Made by a program: the position numbers and the translations under genes | In this document: positions 5,787-7,968 of the stretch, piece after piece | Layout: each line of letters opens with the position of its first letter | How positions within the stretch are numbered: the stretch's first letter is position 1 | Notes under the pieces: generated by a model | Told to the model about the DNA's origin: nothing | The model's input: only the letters and a program-made list of their open reading frames with translations | The model's database searches: none | NCBI GenBank assembly: GCA_029555925.1 | Contig: JAKPQU010000413.1 | Location: forward strand, 1-7,968 | Direction: 5' to 3' | DNA length: 7,968 bases | Origin: Bacillota bacterium | GTDB lineage: Bacteria > Eremiobacterota > SpSt-956 > JAKJGF01

Positions 5787-7760
5787 GTGTATAAAAAATC
5801 ATTGTTTTTATCCGTTCTAACTATGGTAATTCTTCTGCCAGGATGTGGCCTTCTTATTTCTGCAATTGTCCAGGCAGCTTTTGGTTCACTTACGGGTGTC
5901 GTACTTGTACCTGCTGTAATTGTAGCTGCCGGTGGAGAGAATAAACAATCAGGTATGATTATGGTTCCTCCCGGCATTATTCCTGAAGGATATAAACCCA
6001 GAGAAGGTGTACAGGTTATCCTTGAAGATGTTGGAACTACAACAACAGGGGCTGACGGCTCTTTTAATTTTAAAAATGTTCCTGTAGGCGTCAAATTGTT
6101 GCGAATGGAAGATCCCGGCTGGACTTATATATCTCAGGAAGTAGTAATAAGTGAAGAAGGTTCCCAGACCAGGGCTTTTACCGATTTTAAAATAGTCCCT
6201 CACGAACCTGTTACATTATCTCTGAGAAAGGGATTACTGGAGGTTCCTCAGGCAGATTTTTATTTTGAAACGTATGGGACAGACCCGAATGGTATTACCA
6301 TAAAGCCTTCTGCCACATGGTCTGTTGATAACCCTGAAGGGACTGTCGATAAAGGTTTTTTCCGTACTACAAAATCAGGTATTTATAAAATAACAGCTGT
6401 TTCTGGCTCTTATACGGCCAGTGTTACTGTTACTGTAATGGAAAAAGTGGTAAACATAAAAGGTCATGTAACATATAATAATACACCTGTAGCCCTCGCC
6501 ACTGTTAAGGCTAAAGAAACCAATCTTTATTCCGTTACCGATGAAGAAGGATATTTTGAAATAAGGGGTATTCCTTCGATGGATGAAATAACACTTGTTG
6601 CAATAACTCCTTCAGGGGTTACCAGAGCTGTAACGATCAGGCCGGGTAATCTTACTGATATAGAGATAGATATAGCAATGACAGGTGATCCCAACATACC
6701 TCCCGTGAAAACTCCCACCGGAAATCCGACCTTACTTCCTACGGGAAGTATAACCCCTTCTCTTACAGAAACTCCTTCCGTAACGACAACTCCTTCTCTT
6801 ACAAAAACGCCTTCCGTAACGATGACCCCTTCCGTAACACCCGGGGCAGGTACCCCTACGGAGACTCCTGTATCTACAACTCACTGGGAAGTAAAGAACA
6901 GCGGCACATCAAATAATCTTAACGGAGTTTATTTTATTTCTTCCCTGAAAGGATGGGCAGTCGGTGAAAACGGCACTATTCTTAATACGACAGACGGAGG
7001 AGAAACATGGTCCTTTCAGACCGGCGCTTCCCCTTATAATCTCCGCGATGTATTGTTTGTATCAGGTAAAGGGTGGATTGTTGGTCATGGCATATCGCCG
7101 AACGGAATAGTTTTTACATCCTCTGACGAAGGGGTCAACTGGCTGGCTCCGGGCCCACTGGCCTTCCCGACTCCTCCGTATGCACTGGAAAGAGCCTTTT
7201 TTTTAGATCCCAATAACGGATGGCTTGCAGGGAATAACGGAAATATTTATCATACAGTCGACGGAGGAAATTACTGGTGGAATCAACAGCTGAATCCCGG
7301 TATAACAGAGGCTCTGTCCGATGTTTATTTTCGATCTTCCGGTAAAGGATGGGCAACAGGAAGTACCGGAAGAATCCTGATAACAGTAGATACCGGTTCT
7401 ACATGGTCTCCTGTAAGTCTTACCGGAGGCTCTCTTTATGCTGTCTGGTTTGTAGATGATTTCAACGGCTGGACCGTAGGAGCAGGAGGAGTTGTTTTTT
7501 ACAGTACAGACGGAGGTTCAACATGGGGAACTCAGACAAGCGGAGTACCAACTAATCTCTATTCAGTCTGCTTTGTTGACAGCGGCACAGGATGGGCCTG
7601 TGGTGCAGGAGGGACTATAATTAATACTACAGACGCGGGAGCGTTCTGGCAGAGAGAAACCAGTGGTGTCGCAGAAGATCTCCATGATATATATTTCCTT
7701 AATGCCTCTACAGGGTGGGCAGTGGGAAATAACGGAAAAATACTTAAATACAGACCATAA
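5787..7760 (+). CDS. Lipoprotein with regulatory-like/Ig-like domains and a YCF48-type seven-bladed propeller
   Basis: The product is 657 residues. The start is GTG at 5787 with GGAGGT (5775-5780) 6 nt upstream; the next in-frame Met (13) would destroy the signal peptide. MYKKS plus a hydrophobic core leads to a lipobox LPGC, predicting lipidation at Cys20. Residues 34-130 look like a carboxypeptidase-regulatory-like/CNA-B beta domain (ADGSFNF, NVPVG) with a hydrophobic, Gly/Pro-rich insertion. Residues 138-218 resemble a bacterial Ig-like domain (TWSVDN, GIYKITA). Residues 219-299 are a second regulatory-like domain (TDEEGYFEIRGIP). A Thr/Pro/Ser linker spans 300-366. Residues 367-657 hold seven GWAVGxxG...TTDGGxTW repeats of the YCF48/BNR (PSII_BNR) type, at Trp 390, 430, 479, 522, 562, 603 and 644. 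The seventh lacks its own closing Trp strand, and the initial HWEVKNSG probably supplies it, closing the ring. BNR/YCF48 propellers bind proteins or glycans; no sialidase catalytic residues are evident. It is likely anchored to a membrane as the last gene of the run. Confidence 0.85.
   Translation: MYKKSLFLSVLTMVILLPGCGLLISAIVQAAFGSLTGVVLVPAVIVAAGGENKQSGMIMVPPGIIPEGYKPREGVQVILEDVGTTTTGADGSFNFKNVPVGVKLLRMEDPGWTYISQEVVISEEGSQTRAFTDFKIVPHEPVTLSLRKGLLEVPQADFYFETYGTDPNGITIKPSATWSVDNPEGTVDKGFFRTTKSGIYKITAVSGSYTASVTVTVMEKVVNIKGHVTYNNTPVALATVKAKETNLYSVTDEEGYFEIRGIPSMDEITLVAITPSGVTRAVTIRPGNLTDIEIDIAMTGDPNIPPVKTPTGNPTLLPTGSITPSLTETPSVTTTPSLTKTPSVTMTPSVTPGAGTPTETPVSTTHWEVKNSGTSNNLNGVYFISSLKGWAVGENGTILNTTDGGETWSFQTGASPYNLRDVLFVSGKGWIVGHGISPNGIVFTSSDEGVNWLAPGPLAFPTPPYALERAFFLDPNNGWLAGNNGNIYHTVDGGNYWWNQQLNPGITEALSDVYFRSSGKGWATGSTGRILITVDTGSTWSPVSLTGGSLYAVWFVDDFNGWTVGAGGVVFYSTDGGSTWGTQTSGVPTNLYSVCFVDSGTGWACGAGGTIINTTDAGAFWQRETSGVAEDLHDIYFLNASTGWAVGNNGKILKYRP
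6753..6842 (+). repeat. In-frame 18-bp tandem repeat, five units, encoding the Thr/Pro linker
   Basis: Five exact-length 18-nt units begin at 6753, 6771, 6789, 6807 and 6825. They encode T-P-S-(L/V)-T-x, with x being E, T, K, M and P in turn. Units 1 and 3, and units 2 and 4, are most alike, so a 36-nt double unit seems to have duplicated, followed by one more single. The repeat lies in the flexible linker between the beta domains and the propeller, and 18-bp changes would vary linker length without breaking the frame. Confidence 0.85.
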
Positions 7761-7968
7761 GTAAGGATTGAAGGAAAAACAACTCCGGCAAATTGTTAGA
7801 ACAATTTACAAGAAACTACAAAATGTGTCTTATACTATTTAGCTTTAGACATAGTAGTCTGCCTGCCTGGTGTTCCGGAGAAAAAAATATCACGGCAGCA
7901 CAGGTATATTTTATTGAATTATAATGTAAAGTAGCATGATATAAGCTGTAACTGTTATAAACGTTCCA
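7761..7968. other. Non-coding 3' region with small hairpins
   Basis: No credible ORF is visible in these 208 nt. AAATTGTT (7790-7797) and AACAATTT (7800-7807) form a perfect 8-bp inverted repeat with a 2-nt centre, about 30 nt after the stop of the lipoprotein gene. TACTAT and ATAGTA around 7833-7856 could also pair. CTGCCTGGTG (7863-7872) can pair with CACGGCAG (7891-7898) with a two-base bulge. None is followed by a proper T run, so I do not call a terminator. The segment TGCCTGG...GGAGAAAAAAAT (7864-7888) resembles the left arm of the 332-547 inverted repeat. Confidence 0.4.
7943..7960 (+). promoter_or_regulatory. Possible promoter for a gene beyond the window
   Basis: AAGCT (7943-7947) followed by CTGTTATAA (7952-7960) matches the arrangement upstream of the ORFs starting at 64 and 605. 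TATAA within it is a -10-like element. No -35 box is evident, and the downstream gene, if any, is not in the window. Confidence 0.2.

Noticed and set aside
5726..6094. Minus-strand ORF of 122 codons
   Set aside because: It runs opposite to the well-supported lipoprotein gene and through the heptamer array, with low-complexity Pro/Thr/Ile-rich sequence and no recognisable domain.
763..7356. Other minus-strand ORFs of 61-84 codons inside the three large genes
   Set aside because: They lie entirely within strongly supported genes and show no domain or ribosome binding site that I could see.
7863..7898. Factor-independent terminator after the lipoprotein gene
   Set aside because: The stem has a bulge and an A-rich loop, and no run of T follows directly.

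Overview
The window is an AT-rich bacterial chromosome segment coding only on the + strand. It carries three large genes for exported, repeat-built proteins (605-2821, 2886-5636, 5787-7760), preceded by a degraded region (1-604) and followed by about 200 bases of non-coding DNA. Good Shine-Dalgarno sequences, Sec signal peptides and a lipobox point to an ordinary diderm-style bacterium. The mix of PQQ-like propeller, TPR-CHAT protease and YCF48-like propeller with a Thr/Pro linker, plus heptanucleotide arrays between genes, is the style of poorly cultivated, AT-rich bacterial lineages. No marker gene is present, so I do not assign a phylum.

Layout. 1-63: a TATAAT-like box and a ribosome binding site. 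64-282: a 72-residue ORF whose first residues resemble the N-terminus of IS200/IS605 TnpB and whose remainder is a charged coiled coil; a second frame continues to 454, suggesting a frameshifted relic. 332-547: a long imperfect inverted repeat (arms about 72 nt) with a perfect small hairpin near its apex, MITE-like or encoding a structured RNA. 605-2821: a secreted PQQ-type propeller protein with an N-terminal FlgT-C-like beta domain. 2837-2866: heptamer array. 2886-5636: a secreted protein of about nine TPRs, a coiled coil and a complete CHAT cysteine protease domain (His770, Cys817). 5626-5767: two heptamer arrays of opposite orientation flanking a 22-nt palindrome. 5787-7760: a lipoprotein with regulatory-like beta domains, an Ig-like domain, a repetitive Thr/Pro linker and a seven-bladed YCF48/BNR-type propeller. 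7761-7968: non-coding, with a small hairpin and a possible promoter for a gene beyond the window.

The three large genes are close together (gaps 64 and 150 nt) and all encode envelope or periplasmic proteins made of protein-binding scaffolds. The simplest reading is one transcriptional unit starting near 558-605. A working idea is that the CHAT protease is recruited by its TPRs to envelope partners, possibly including the two propeller proteins. That functional link is inference from gene order and domain type.
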